DNA of 64,000 bases from Microbacterium phyllosphaerae (GCF_017876435.1 NZ_JAGIOA010000001.1:496001-560000); one strand, 5' to 3'. Shown: positions 15,656 through 25,437, counted from the stretch's first letter. Notes: a model not told the origin generated them from the letters alone. Numbers and translations: made by a program.

Positions 15656-16495
15656 TCAGTCGATGACGGGGGCGATCTCCGACCAGACCGTGCGCTCGTT
15701 CGTCGACGGCGCGATCGGGATGCGGCCCGCGCCGTCGGGCTCGGGGATCGCGGCGAGCAGCGCCTGGGTGTACGGATGCTGCGGCGCAGACCACACGCGG
15801 TCCGTGGCCCCCGCTTCGAGCACGCGTCCGGCGAACATCACGAAGGTGCGGTCGGCGATGCGCCGGACGACGGCGAGGTCGTGCGAGATGAACAGCATCC
15901 CCGCGCCCGACTCTGCGACGAGATCGCGCATGAGCCCGGCGACGCTGGTCTGCGTCGAGGCATCCAGAGCCGAGATGGGCTCATCGGCGACGAGCAGCGA
16001 CGGACGTGCGGCGAGCGCCCGGGCGATCGCGAGACGCTGCTTCTGTCCTCCGGAGAACTGGTGGGGGAACCGCGTGGCGACCTCGGTCGGAAGACCGACC
16101 CGCTCGAGCCACTCCTCGACCGTCGAGCCCTCGGCGCCACGAGCGCGCGCCGTGGCGATGCCGTCGGCGATCTGGTCGCCCACCCGGCGGCGCGGGTTCA
16201 GCGATGTCGACGGGTCCTGGAACACCATCTGGATGCCGGTGAGCGCGAGGCTGCGACGGCGGATGCCCAGCGGCGTGACGGGTGCGTCGCGGAAGCGCAC
16301 CTCTCCCCCGGCGAGCTTCTCGATGCCCACGACGGCCCGAGCCAGGCTCGACTTGCCGCTGCCGGACTCGCCGACCAGCGCCACCGTCTCACCGGGTGCG
16401 ACCGTCAGCGAGACCTTGTCGACCGCGACCACGGGCGGGTTCCCCGGGTACCGCACGACCACGTCGTGCGCGTCGAGGACGGCGACTTCACTCAT
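15656..16495 (-). CDS. Dipeptide/oligopeptide ABC transporter ATP-binding protein (DppF/OppF-like)
   Basis: The 279-residue product has Walker [11 protein letters not shown]-loop QMVFQDPSTSLNP, signature FSGGQKQRLAIARAL, Walker B LLVADEPISALD and switch His in FISHDLAVV. The C-terminal PQHPYTQALLAAIP is typical of the peptide/nickel family. It overlaps the upstream ATPase gene by four bases (ATGA) and is the last gene of a five-gene importer operon running from 20924 to 15656. Confidence 0.9.
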   Translation of the reverse strand: MSEVAVLDAHDVVVRYPGNPPVVAVDKVSLTVAPGETVALVGESGSGKSSLARAVVGIEKLAGGEVRFRDAPVTPLGIRRRSLALTGIQMVFQDPSTSLNPRRRVGDQIADGIATARARGAEGSTVEEWLERVGLPTEVATRFPHQFSGGQKQRLAIARALAARPSLLVADEPISALDASTQTSVAGLMRDLVAESGAGMLFISHDLAVVRRIADRTFVMFAGRVLEAGATDRVWSAPQHPYTQALLAAIPEPDGAGRIPIAPSTNERTVWSEIAPVID

Positions 16496-17358
16496 CTGCG
16501 GGCCTCCTCATCGGCATCCGGCAGCTCGGCATCCGGCAGCACCGGGTCGAGCAACGTCGGGTCGTGTGCGGGGTCCGCATCCGCGATCTCGATCTTCGAC
16601 CCGGGGAGGGCGGCGAGCAGTGTGCGCGTGTACTCGTGCTGCGGGTCACGGAACAGCGTCGCACGGTCGGCCCGCTCGACGATCTGCCCGCTCTTCATCA
16701 CCGCGACCTCGTCGGCGATCGCGCTCATGACGCCCAGGTCGTGCGTGACGAGCAGCACCGCGAGGTTGCGCTCGATCGCGAGATCGCGCAGCAGCTTCAG
16801 GATGCCGGCCTGCACCGTGACGTCGAGGGCGGTGGTCGGCTCATCGGCCAGCAGCACCTCGGGGTCGCAGGCGAGGGCGCAGGCGATCGCGATGCGCTGC
16901 CGCTGTCCGCCCGAGAACTGATGGGGGTAGCGCTTCAGCGCAGCATCCGGATTCGGCACCTGCACGGTCTCGAGCAGCTCGATGGCCCGCGCCGTGGCCG
17001 CGGCGCCGCGCAGTCCGAGGTGCACGCGCATGTGGTCGGTGAGCTGGCGGCCGATCGGCAGCTGCGGGTGCAGCGACGCCGACGGGTCCTGGAAGATCAT
17101 CGCGATGCGCTTGCCCCGGATGCGGTTGAGCGCCCGGCGGCGCATGCCGACGAGTTCCTCCCCCGCGAGCGTGATGGATCCGCCGGTGCGCGCCTGACGG
17201 GGCAGGAGCCCGAGCACGGCGAGCGAGGTGAGGGTCTTGCCCGATCCGGATTCGCCGGCGAGACCGTGGATGCGGCCCGCCTCGAGGTCGAGCGAGATCC
17301 CGTGCACGAGCGGACGGCCGATGGTGATCGTGAGGTCGCGGATGCTGAGCGCGGTCAT
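16492..17358 (-). CDS. Dipeptide/oligopeptide ABC transporter ATP-binding protein (DppD/OppD-like)
   Basis: The 288-residue product has Walker A GESGSGKTL, FQDPSASLHPQLPIG, signature FSGGQRQRIAIACAL, Walker [14 protein letters not shown] and switch VTHDLGVMS, then the family PQHEYTRTLLAALPG. An acidic Ala/Asp/Pro tail is unusual but not informative. It overlaps both neighbours by four bases. Together with the OppF-like subunit it powers import through the two permeases upstream. Confidence 0.9.
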   Translation of the reverse strand: MTALSIRDLTITIGRPLVHGISLDLEAGRIHGLAGESGSGKTLTSLAVLGLLPRQARTGGSITLAGEELVGMRRRALNRIRGKRIAMIFQDPSASLHPQLPIGRQLTDHMRVHLGLRGAAATARAIELLETVQVPNPDAALKRYPHQFSGGQRQRIAIACALACDPEVLLADEPTTALDVTVQAGILKLLRDLAIERNLAVLLVTHDLGVMSAIADEVAVMKSGQIVERADRATLFRDPQHEYTRTLLAALPGSKIEIADADPAHDPTLLDPVLPDAELPDADEEARR

Positions 17359-18266
17359 GCTGCCACCCCCTTCGCCGAGGCGGCGTGGTCGGCCTGCTTC
17401 TCGTGCGTGACCTCGGCCGTCGGGTCGAGGATGTCGCGCATCGCGTCACCCAGGAAGTTGAACGCGAGCACCACGGTCAGGATCGCGAGGCCGGGGAAGA
17501 CCCCGAGCCACCAGGCGTCGAAGTTCTGCATGGCTGCCGAGATCATCGATCCCCATTCGGCGGTCGGCGGCTGCGCACCGAGGCCGAGGAACGAGAGCCC
17601 CGAGAGCAGCAGGATCGCCGCGCCGATGTCGAGCGTCGCGAGCACCATGACGGGACCGGCGATGTTCGGCAGGATGTCGACGAACAGGGTCCGCAGCGGA
17701 GAGTGGCCGAGCAGACGACCCGCGATGACGTAGTTCTGTCCGCGGAGTCCGAGCACGATGCTGCGGGTCACTCGCGAGTACTGCGGCCAGGAGACCACGA
17801 TCGCCGCGATCACCGCGTTGAACAGTGACGGACCGAGCGAGGCCGCCACGACCATCGCGAGGATGACCGTCGGAAACGCCATGAAGAGGTCGGTGATGCG
17901 CATCAGCGTCTCATCGACCCAGCCACCGAAGTATCCGGCGACCGCGCCGATGACCGTTCCGATGATCATCGCGGCGATCACCAGCATCAGCGCGAGGGGA
18001 AGGCTCACGGTCGCACCCGTCATGAGACGGGAGAAGATGTCTCGTCCGTTGCCGTCGGTGCCGAGCAGCGTGTCGATGCCCGGGGCCTGCAGACGCGGGA
18101 GCACCTGCGCATTGGGGCCGAACGGCACCCACCACTGCGCGGTGAAGGCGACGATGATCCAGGCGCCCGCGATGACGGTGCCGATCACGCCGAGGGGCGT
18201 GCGCCAGGCGCGGGGCCAGCGGAAGCGGAACCGCCAGGGGCCGGATGCCGAGTCGATGCGGCTCAT
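17355..18266 (-). CDS. ABC transporter permease (DppC/OppC-like)
   Basis: The 303-residue product has six predicted membrane segments: an N-terminal anchor (GVIGTVIAGAWIIVAFTAQWW), the periplasmic GTDGNGRDIFSRLMTGA motif typical of DppC, and the EAA-like loop region (GRLLGHSPLRTLFVDILPN). The ATG at 18266 gives a four-base overlap with the DppB-like gene; the longer frame to 18422 is not protein-like. An inner-membrane channel subunit of the peptide/nickel importer family. Confidence 0.88.
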   Translation of the reverse strand: MSRIDSASGPWRFRFRWPRAWRTPLGVIGTVIAGAWIIVAFTAQWWVPFGPNAQVLPRLQAPGIDTLLGTDGNGRDIFSRLMTGATVSLPLALMLVIAAMIIGTVIGAVAGYFGGWVDETLMRITDLFMAFPTVILAMVVAASLGPSLFNAVIAAIVVSWPQYSRVTRSIVLGLRGQNYVIAGRLLGHSPLRTLFVDILPNIAGPVMVLATLDIGAAILLLSGLSFLGLGAQPPTAEWGSMISAAMQNFDAWWLGVFPGLAILTVVLAFNFLGDAMRDILDPTAEVTHEKQADHAASAKGVAA

Positions 18267-19324
18267 GCGATCCTCACTCTCGGGTCGAGGACGCCGTAGA
18301 GCAGATCGACGACGAAGTTGATGAGGAGGTAGATGAATCCGACGACGAGGCCGACGCCCATGATGCCGGGGAGGTCGAGGTTCGCCGCCGAGTTGTAGGC
18401 GTAGGTGCCCAGGCCCGGCCACGCGAACACCGACTCGACGAGCACGGTGCCCGACAGCAGGGATCCGAAGGCGACGCCGACGACGGTGAGGATCGGGAGG
18501 GATGCTCCTCGCAGCACGTAGTCGAGGATCACGCGCATCGCGGGAAGGCCCTTGGCCCGAGCCGCACGAACGTAGTCGCTGCCCAGCACCTCGAGCACCG
18601 AGGTGCGGATGAACCGCGTGAGGAGGCCGATCGTGACGAGCGAGAGCACCATGACCGGGAGCGCGAGATGTGCGAGAGCATCCGCGAATCCGACGCCGTC
18701 TCCGTTGAGGAGGTAGTCGACCGTGTAGAGCCCGGTGATGCGGGGCGGCGGGGTGATCGACGGTGAGATGCGACCCGAGCCGGGGGCGATCCGCAGCTCG
18801 AGGAAGAACACGTAGAAGCTCACGAGTGCGAGCCAGAAGGTCGGCACGCTCAGGCCGATCAGCGTCACGATGCGGATCACCTGATCCGTGACGAGTCCGC
18901 GGCGGTACGCCGCGAGGGTGCCGAGCACCACGCTCACCGCGAGGCTGAGGATGATGGCGCCGATCGCGATCTCGATCGTCGCAGGCACCGCGGTGGCCAG
19001 GTCGCTGGTGACCGGGCGACCGGTCACCAGCGACGTGCCGAGGTCCCCGCGAAGGAGGTTCCCCATGTAGATGAAGTACTGCACGAACAGCGGCTGATCG
19101 AGCCCGTGCTCCTTGATGAACGCCTCGCGCGTGGCGGGGTTCTGTGATGCTCCCTCACCCAGCGCCGCCGACACGGGGTCGCCGGGCACGAGGTTCGTCA
19201 GCGCGAAGGTCACGATCGTGACCCCCACGAGCAGGAGCAGCGAAGTGCCGATCCGGCGCAGCAGGTATCCGACGAGCGGCGACCTGCGACGCTGCGCCTG
19301 CCGTCGCACGGCCACCGTCGTCAT
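18263..19324 (-). CDS. ABC transporter permease (DppB/OppB-like)
   Basis: The 353-residue product has an N-terminal membrane anchor (LLRRIGTSLLLLVGVTIVTFALTN with the family LVPGDPVSA motif), five further segments and the EAA loop YVRAARAKGLPAMRVILDYVLR. The C-terminus LLYGVLDPRVRIA is typical. It follows the substrate-binding protein gene by 13 bases and pairs with the DppC-like subunit. Confidence 0.9.
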   Translation of the reverse strand: MTTVAVRRQAQRRRSPLVGYLLRRIGTSLLLLVGVTIVTFALTNLVPGDPVSAALGEGASQNPATREAFIKEHGLDQPLFVQYFIYMGNLLRGDLGTSLVTGRPVTSDLATAVPATIEIAIGAIILSLAVSVVLGTLAAYRRGLVTDQVIRIVTLIGLSVPTFWLALVSFYVFFLELRIAPGSGRISPSITPPPRITGLYTVDYLLNGDGVGFADALAHLALPVMVLSLVTIGLLTRFIRTSVLEVLGSDYVRAARAKGLPAMRVILDYVLRGASLPILTVVGVAFGSLLSGTVLVESVFAWPGLGTYAYNSAANLDLPGIMGVGLVVGFIYLLINFVVDLLYGVLDPRVRIA

Positions 19325-19337
19325 CAGACTGCTCCGC

Positions 19338-20924
19338 TCAGCCGGCCGGGGTGATCTCGGCGATGTCCATCTCCCACACCGAGTTGTACACGGCGCCGGT
19401 GACGGAGTCAGCCGTGGCGATGTTGCGACCGGGGACGATCAGCGGCACGAAGGGACCCTCGGCCTGCATCGCCTCGGCGAACGAGGTGAAGGCATCGCTG
19501 CGCTGGGCCTCGTCGGTCGCGGCTGCGGCACCCGCCGCGATGCCTGCGATCTCGGGGTTGGCCTCGGCCGCCCATCCGGCGCGCAGACCGACCTTCAGGC
19601 CGGGAGCGAAGGGGAGGAAGTTCGCGGAGTCCGCGTAGTCCGGACCCCAGAACCAGAGGCCGAAGCCCTCGGTGCCGTTGACGTAGGCGTCGAGCTCGGT
19701 CGCGAACGGCGCCGGAGCGAGTTCGACCGTGATGCCGGCATCCTCGAGCTGTGCCTGGATGCGCTCGGCGAGAGGCGTGAACTCCACGCCGCCGACCGGG
19801 TAGTCGTTCGGGAACTGCAGCTTGAGGGTCTGACCCGTGTAGCCGGCCTCCTCGAGAGCGGCCTTCGACTTGTCGAGGTCCTGCTCCACGCCGCTGTCGA
19901 GGGCTCCCTCGAATCCGGGCGGGATGACGCCGGTGGCCTGGACGGCGCCCGAGCCTGCGAGCTCGAGCAGCGCGTCGTAATCGAGGGCATAGCGGATCGC
20001 CTCGGCGATCTTCACGTTCGCGAGGTCACCCGCGACGGCCTCCGACTGGTTCAGCAGCAGGAAGATCGTCTGGCCGGACGGCACCGACTCGACGTTCAGT
20101 CCGTCGCCGAGACCCGAGACCTGGTCGCCGTTGAGGTCCATCGCGACCATCGAGTCGCCGCCCTTGAGGTTCGCGAGCTGGGTCGCGCTCTCCGAGACGT
20201 TGCGGACGACCACGCGGTCGTAGGCGGCCTTCTCGTCGCCGTTGTACTCGTCGCTCTTGGTCAGCACGACCTGCGACGAGAGGTCGAGGGTGTCGAGCAC
20301 GAAGGGGCCGGAGCCGGCGGAGGCGCCGTCGAGGAACTTCTGTGCGCTGTCGGATCCGTCGATCGATCCGCCGTTCTCGATGACCACGTCAGAGTTGACG
20401 ATGCCGAGAGCCGGGTTGGCGAGGATCGCGGGCAGCTGCAGCAGCGGGGTCTCGGACGTGATCGAGATCGTCTTGTCGTCGACCTCGGTGATCGTCAGGC
20501 CGCCGAGGAGGAAGTTCGGCTTGGCATCGGTCATGCCCTGGATGCGCTGCAGGGTGAAGACGACGTCCTTGGCCTCGATCGGCGTGCCGTCGGAGAAGAC
20601 GCGGTCGCCCTCGAGGGTGAAGGTGAACTCGGTCGCCTCGTCGTTCTGCTCCCACGACGCGAGGCCGGGAACGGGGGTCGAGACGTCGGAGCCCTCGAAG
20701 TCGACGAGGGTCTCGTACAGGGCCTTCGCGATCATGTTGCCGGTCGGGTCGTAGGTGTGACCCGGGTCGGCGGTCTCGATCGAGAACGCGGTGTCGATGA
20801 CGAGCGAATCCGAGCCCGAGGACTCACCGCCGTTGTTCGCGGAGTTGCCACCGGAGCAACCTGCGAGGGCGAAGAGCGCGACGGCTCCGATCGCGATGAC
20901 GGACGTGCTGCGACGTGACGACAT
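19338..20924 (-). CDS. ABC transporter substrate-binding lipoprotein (family 5, peptide/nickel)
   Basis: The 528-residue product has a lipobox LAGC (Cys at 23), a Gly/Ser linker and the family-5 solute-binding fold (ETADPGHTYDPTGNMIAKALYETL, EFTFTLEGDRVFSDGTPIEAKDVVF, IRYALDYDALLELAGSG). It captures the substrate outside the membrane. TTGGAGGCC precedes the ATG at 20924. It is the first gene of the operon, divergent from an Lrp/AsnC regulator at 21074. The substrate cannot be read from sequence; dipeptides or amino-acid derivatives are likely. Confidence 0.9.
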   Translation of the reverse strand: MSSRRSTSVIAIGAVALFALAGCSGGNSANNGGESSGSDSLVIDTAFSIETADPGHTYDPTGNMIAKALYETLVDFEGSDVSTPVPGLASWEQNDEATEFTFTLEGDRVFSDGTPIEAKDVVFTLQRIQGMTDAKPNFLLGGLTITEVDDKTISITSETPLLQLPAILANPALGIVNSDVVIENGGSIDGSDSAQKFLDGASAGSGPFVLDTLDLSSQVVLTKSDEYNGDEKAAYDRVVVRNVSESATQLANLKGGDSMVAMDLNGDQVSGLGDGLNVESVPSGQTIFLLLNQSEAVAGDLANVKIAEAIRYALDYDALLELAGSGAVQATGVIPPGFEGALDSGVEQDLDKSKAALEEAGYTGQTLKLQFPNDYPVGGVEFTPLAERIQAQLEDAGITVELAPAPFATELDAYVNGTEGFGLWFWGPDYADSANFLPFAPGLKVGLRAGWAAEANPEIAGIAAGAAAATDEAQRSDAFTSFAEAMQAEGPFVPLIVPGRNIATADSVTGAVYNSVWEMDIAEITPAG

Positions 20925-20993
20925 ATGGGCCTCCAAGGGCGAGGAGTTCATCGGGTTTGGTCGACACCGGGTGGACGACCGGTGATCAGATTC

Positions 20994-21027
20994 GCATCAT
21001 ATGGGACGATGTGTCCAGCGATGATGC
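20994..21027. promoter_or_regulatory. Candidate Lrp-type operator between the importer operon and its regulator
   Basis: GCATCAT (20994-21000) and ATGATGC (21021-21027) flank TGGGACGATGTGTCCA, a second imperfect palindrome. The element sits in the 149-base divergent gap and would suit a multimeric Lrp-family regulator. Confidence 0.35.
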
Positions 21028-21073
21028 AGATCACGATCACGGTCTGCCAGAGAGCTCGCACGTGAGGAGCATT

Positions 21074-21661
21074 GTGTCCACGAAGACCGACGAAGCAGTG
21101 AAGCAAGCTGGACGAAGTGCCGCCCCATTGGACGACATCGGATACAGAATCCTAGAGACGCTCCGTGATAACGGTCGTATCTCGATCGCTGCGCTCGCCG
21201 AAACGGTCGGCATCTCGAGGGCGAACGCCTACACGCGTGTCGAGTCGCTCATGCAGGACGGTGTCATCACGGGCTTCAGTGCGCGGGTCGACCAGTCCAA
21301 GGCGGGTCTCTCGATCGGCGCCCTGGTCTTCGTGACCGTGCATCCGCAGGCGTGGGCGTCGTTCCGTGAGAGCGTGCTCGAGATGCCCGACATCGAGTGG
21401 TGCGCGATCACGACCGGTGAGCACGACGCGATGCTGCTGATCCGCGCGGTCGACGTCAGCGGAGTGCACGAGTTCACGACGGGCGTGATCGCGCAGCTCC
21501 CCGAGGTGCGCACGGTCGTCAGCGTCGTGGTGCTCGACGAGGTGATCCGTCGCGCCTACCTGCTGCCGACCGATCTTCCCGAGCGCGATCTGGCGACGCC
21601 GCTGGGCATGACGCGGTGGACGCCGGCGACGCCGGGTCGCGACATGCTGCCCCCGCGCTGA
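21074..21661 (+). CDS. Lrp/AsnC family transcriptional regulator
   Basis: The 195-residue product has an N-terminal winged helix (DDIGYRILETLRDNGRISIAALAETVGISRANAYTRVESL) and a C-terminal RAM-type ligand-binding domain (GALVFVTVHPQAWASFRESVLEMPDIEWCAITTGEHDAMLLIRA). GAGGAG precedes the GTG at 21074 with 5-base spacing; the longer frame to 20915 has no ribosome site. It is divergent from the dipeptide ABC operon and probably controls it in response to an amino acid. Confidence 0.85.
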   Translation: MSTKTDEAVKQAGRSAAPLDDIGYRILETLRDNGRISIAALAETVGISRANAYTRVESLMQDGVITGFSARVDQSKAGLSIGALVFVTVHPQAWASFRESVLEMPDIEWCAITTGEHDAMLLIRAVDVSGVHEFTTGVIAQLPEVRTVVSVVVLDEVIRRAYLLPTDLPERDLATPLGMTRWTPATPGRDMLPPR

Positions 21662-21709
21662 CCTTCCCGGTCGTCAAGCGAGCGGAGCGACGCGAAGAAG
21701 CTCGTGCTC

Positions 21710-22069
21710 TCAGGCGGCGACGGGCTCTTCGCAGACGCTCAGCTGCGGCAGTCCGTGCATCTCGTAGTGCTCGACGAGGCGGATGCGTCCGTCATCCGTG
21801 AGCTCGAGTTCGCTCTCGCCGTCTCCGGTCACGACGGTGCCGTCGGCGACGAGGACGTGCACGAAGGAGACCCAGATGGTGTCGCCGGTGCGCGTGCCGA
21901 CGAAGCGCCCGAACGTCACGGTGTCGCCCGAGTAGTCACCCCAGATCGCGCCGTCCTTCTCTCGGTAGACGAACTCGCTGGGGGCGTCGGCATCGACGAC
22001 CGAGGTGGTCGACGAGACCATCGTGAAGCGGCGGCCGTCGAGCGAGGGGATGGATGCGGGGGACGTCAT
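21710..22069 (-). CDS. Small beta-barrel-like protein of unknown function
   Basis: The 119-residue product is almost entirely short strands (LDGRRFTMVSSTT, GAIWGDYSGDTVTFGRFVGTR, IWVSFVHVLVADGTVVTGDG, IRLVEHYEM). This pattern resembles a family of about 110-residue proteins often mislabelled N-acetylglutamate synthase, with a lipocalin-like barrel. No catalytic residues stand out. The ATG at 22069 begins a compact domain. It stands alone between a regulator and a membrane protein. Confidence 0.5.
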   Translation of the reverse strand: MTSPASIPSLDGRRFTMVSSTTSVVDADAPSEFVYREKDGAIWGDYSGDTVTFGRFVGTRTGDTIWVSFVHVLVADGTVVTGDGESELELTDDGRIRLVEHYEMHGLPQLSVCEEPVAA

Positions 22070-22202
22070 GATCCGATTATGGAGGGCACCCCGGCAGGGC
22101 TCAGAACCGCCCGTCAACCGTCTGGCGCGGCCACTCACCCGATGATCGATGCAAGACGAAACGGCGGCGCGGCTCGTCGGCGGCACCGTTTCGTCTGACC
22201 TC

Positions 22203-23216
22203 TCATTCGAGGTCGAGACGCAGCAGCTCGGGGTGGCGAGCCGTCTCGGCCCGCACTGCGAGGAGGAAAGCCGTGTACTCGGGCGACATCTGCACGCGGG
22301 GTGATCCGAGCACGTGCACGGTCGTGCGTCCGGCCGCTCGCTCGAACCGGATGCGCCGCACCGGATAGCCCGCCGGGGTCAGCCAGATGCGGGTCAGCTG
22401 CGCGTACGGCAGGTCGGTGTCATCGAAGCGGATGCCGTGATGGCTCACCATGACGTGAGCGGGTATCGCCCTCAGCACACGACGACGCTGGAACGCTCCG
22501 ATCGCGAGTCCGATGCCGGCGAGTCCTGCGAACGGCACCAGCAGGACGAGCGCGGAGAGATCCCCGTCGAGAAAACCGGGCGACGCGGCGAGCGCACCGA
22601 CGGCCGCGGCGACGATGAGCAGCGCCACCGCGCCGATGGTCAGCCCGCTCACGAGGCGACGCTCGCCCGACGAATCGACCGTGAACGACGAGGGCAGCTG
22701 GGCTCGCTCCCGCGCTGCGGCGACAGGGTCGGCCGTGGGCGGCGGGGCGATCGGATTGAGCATCGCCATCAGGTCGTTGAACGTCGCCCGCGTGAAGCCG
22801 ACGAGCTCGACCGTGATCTCCCTGCCGCCGTTGTGGATGATCAGCGCGCGGGTGATGCCGCTGCGGATCCCGTTGGTGCGGTGCTCGGTGATCTTCGAGC
22901 GGAAGCCGGTGGTCGCGCGGTCGAAGACCTCGCGGTTGCCGGCGCGCCCGACCTCGACGCTGTCGGCGCGCACGACGACGCGCGTGTTGCGCAGCCAGAA
23001 GGTCGACCCGAAGATCAGGAGCGTCAGAGCGATCGCGACGACCAGCACGATCGTTCCGCGGGTCGAGATGTTCATCCCCCTCGGCAGGAACTGCGGCAGG
23101 ACGAACAGCGCCGCGGCCGACAGGGCCGCCGAGAGCAGGACCGCACTCACCAGCGCACGACCCGGATGCCGACGGAAGACCCGCTCACCCGACACCACAG
23201 AGACACCATCGACCAT
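22203..23216 (-). CDS. Membrane protein with two PH-like domains, function unknown
   Basis: The 337-residue product has four predicted membrane segments in two pairs (near residues 20-70 and 190-245), each pair followed by a beta-rich segment (RNTRVVVRADSVEVGRAGNR; MVSHHGIRFDDTDLPYAQLTRIW). This duplicated TM-TM-beta arrangement resembles bacterial PH-domain membrane proteins. GGGAGGG precedes the ATG at 23216 by about 8 bases. It is divergent from the gene at 23343. No function is assigned. Confidence 0.5.
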   Translation of the reverse strand: MVDGVSVVSGERVFRRHPGRALVSAVLLSAALSAAALFVLPQFLPRGMNISTRGTIVLVVAIALTLLIFGSTFWLRNTRVVVRADSVEVGRAGNREVFDRATTGFRSKITEHRTNGIRSGITRALIIHNGGREITVELVGFTRATFNDLMAMLNPIAPPPTADPVAAARERAQLPSSFTVDSSGERRLVSGLTIGAVALLIVAAAVGALAASPGFLDGDLSALVLLVPFAGLAGIGLAIGAFQRRRVLRAIPAHVMVSHHGIRFDDTDLPYAQLTRIWLTPAGYPVRRIRFERAAGRTTVHVLGSPRVQMSPEYTAFLLAVRAETARHPELLRLDLE

Positions 23217-23342
23217 GGACGCCCTCCCGAACCGTCTCGTTCCGCACCTCGGCCGTCAGCGACGGGCCGCACTCCTCCGCATATTCTGGCCCCTCCGCCG
23301 CGCCCACGGGTGAAGCGATATCTCGCAGGTACCGTGGGTCGC

Positions 23343-24314
23343 ATGCAGTGGATCTCTGACACCTCGGCGGGCGACTGGCTGCGCGATCGCCTCGACGATC
23401 CGTGGAACGCGACGATGCACGACGTCGTGCCGCACGGGTTCCCCGCGTACGCCCGCATCCTGCATCCCGCGACCGTGCGCTCTCTGCCCGACCGTCCCGT
23501 GCCCTCCTACGACGAGTACGAGCGGATGTCGGAGGCCGAGCACCTGAGCCTGATCGACCAGTACGTCGATGAGCCCGCGACGTGGGCGGAGACGGCATCC
23601 GCCTTCGGCACCACCCTGCACCCGTTGGCTCAGTGGCAGCGCATCGTGCGCACCCCGACCGACGGCGACTGGAACCTGCGGCTCTCCCCCGACGGTCGCG
23701 AGTTCACGGCTCCGATGGAGGGAGAGATCGCCCCGGAGACCCTGTCGATCATCGCCTCGCACCTCGTCGCCCACACCACGACTCCGGATGCCGGCTTCGC
23801 GGCGCTCTGGGAAGGTCGGGGCGGTCTCGTCGGATACCTCGGCCATTCACCGTCCCGGGTGTTCCTCACGTTCAGCGACGAGCCGAATCACCAGGCGATG
23901 CTCGACCGCAGCATCCATGACCCTCTCAACAACGCCTTCCGCAAGCCGACGTGGCAGGAGGGCATCCTGTCGCGCGAGATCTCGGAGGGGCCGCGCTTCC
24001 GCCTGCCCGGGCGTGATCACGTGCTGTTCCGCGGGGCGGTCAGCGACTTCGCCCGCGCGGACTGGGTGCTCGATGTGCCGTGGCGCGATCGCCCGGGTGA
24101 GGAGCACGGCTTCGCACCCTCCGCGCAGAGCCTCAGCATCCTGTGGCCGGACGACCATGCGTGGGCTCTCGTGAGCGAGATCGACTACGACTCGACGATC
24201 GTCGCGGGGTCCGCCGCGTTGATCGCGGAGATCTGTGCGGATGAGAGCCTCGAGGCGTTCGCGATCCCCGAGAACGCAGACCTCACCTGGGATGCCGACG
24301 AGGTGAACCGATGA
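23343..24314 (+). CDS. Conserved hypothetical soluble protein
   Basis: The 323-residue product starts MQWISDTSAGDWLRDRLDD and is Trp- and Asp-rich, with no signal peptide or membrane segment. Segments such as RILHPATVRSLPDRPVPSYDEYERM and NHQAMLDRSIHDPLNNAF look structured but match no family I recognise. It overlaps the next gene by four bases (ATGA), so the two are coupled. Start is uncertain; a GTG at 23310 is the main alternative. Confidence 0.55.
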   Translation: MQWISDTSAGDWLRDRLDDPWNATMHDVVPHGFPAYARILHPATVRSLPDRPVPSYDEYERMSEAEHLSLIDQYVDEPATWAETASAFGTTLHPLAQWQRIVRTPTDGDWNLRLSPDGREFTAPMEGEIAPETLSIIASHLVAHTTTPDAGFAALWEGRGGLVGYLGHSPSRVFLTFSDEPNHQAMLDRSIHDPLNNAFRKPTWQEGILSREISEGPRFRLPGRDHVLFRGAVSDFARADWVLDVPWRDRPGEEHGFAPSAQSLSILWPDDHAWALVSEIDYDSTIVAGSAALIAEICADESLEAFAIPENADLTWDADEVNR

Positions 24315-25429
24315 GCGCTCCGCAGCCGGCCCCGCCGTTCGACGCAGGCCCTCTCACGGACCCCGTCGACCCGCGGGCGGTCAGCGCCTTCCAGACCGAA
24401 CTTCGCGCGCGCGGGACGTCGGGCGTCTCGGCCGCCTCGATCATCGCGATCGTGGTCTTCGGCCTCGTGTTCGTCGTCGCCATGACGCTCGTCGGCGCGA
24501 CGATGGTCTCGATGTTCACCGATCCCGGGGCATCGTCGTTCGCCGGTCTCGGCATCCTCGCGGCTGCCGGTGTCGGGATCACCATCGCGATCGTGAGCTG
24601 GCGTCGCTCACGAGTCGCGCGTTATCGACTCGACGCCTTCGCCCGAGCGAACGGGATGTCGTACGAGGCCACGGCCGCGAACCCCGCCCTGCCGGGCATG
24701 CTCTTCGGCCTCGGTCGCTCCCGCGAGGCCACGGATCTCGTGCGCGGCACGCAGCCCCGCTTCGTGGAGTTCGGCAATTACCAGTACACGACCGGGTCGG
24801 GGAAGAACTCGACCACCCACCGCTGGGGGTACGTCGCCGTCAAGCTCGACGTGCCGCTGCCCAACATCGTGCTCGACGCGAAGGGCAACAACGGCTTCGG
24901 CTCGAACCTGCCCGCGTCGTTCCAGCGCGAACAGCGACTGTCGCTCGAGGGCGACTTCGACCAGTACTTCACGCTGTACTGCCCCGAGGGCTACGAGCGC
25001 GACGCCCTCTATCTGTTCACACCCGACATCATGGCGCGGTTCATCGACAACGCCGCCGAGCTCGACGTGGAGATCGTCGACGACTGGCTGTTCCTCTACA
25101 CGCAGCGCAAGGCGTCGACGCTCGACCCGGCGACATGGGCGTGGTTGTTCGGGGCTGTCGGCGCGGTGATCACCAAGCTCGACCAGTGGGAGCGCTGGCG
25201 CGACGAGCGACTGCTGATCGAGAACCCGACGGCGGCCGCGGCCGCGTCATCGAGGGTCTCGCCACAGGCTGCGGGCGAGCGACTGCCGTTCGCACCCCCG
25301 GCCGGTCTGCTTTCGCCGCCTCCGGGCGTCGCGCACGAGGGGCGACGCCTGAAGAAGAGCTTCCCGTGGCTGCCGTTCGTCGTGGTGATCGGCTTCGCGG
25401 TGTTCTGGTTCTGGTCCAGATCGTTCTGA
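24311..25429 (+). CDS. Hypothetical membrane protein coupled to the preceding gene
   Basis: The 372-residue product has two N-terminal membrane segments (SIIAIVVFGLVFVVAMTLVG; GLGILAAAGVGITIAIVSW), a large cytosolic domain (GKNSTTHRWGYVAVKLDVPLPNI and LEGDFDQYFTLYCPEGYERDALYLFTPDIM, reminiscent of DUF3137-type proteins) and a C-terminal membrane anchor WLPFVVVIGFAVFWFW. Function is unknown. A hairpin at 25438-25504 follows. Confidence 0.55.
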   Translation: MSAPQPAPPFDAGPLTDPVDPRAVSAFQTELRARGTSGVSAASIIAIVVFGLVFVVAMTLVGATMVSMFTDPGASSFAGLGILAAAGVGITIAIVSWRRSRVARYRLDAFARANGMSYEATAANPALPGMLFGLGRSREATDLVRGTQPRFVEFGNYQYTTGSGKNSTTHRWGYVAVKLDVPLPNIVLDAKGNNGFGSNLPASFQREQRLSLEGDFDQYFTLYCPEGYERDALYLFTPDIMARFIDNAAELDVEIVDDWLFLYTQRKASTLDPATWAWLFGAVGAVITKLDQWERWRDERLLIENPTAAAAASSRVSPQAAGERLPFAPPAGLLSPPPGVAHEGRRLKKSFPWLPFVVVIGFAVFWFWSRSF

Positions 25430-25437
25430 ACGGAACC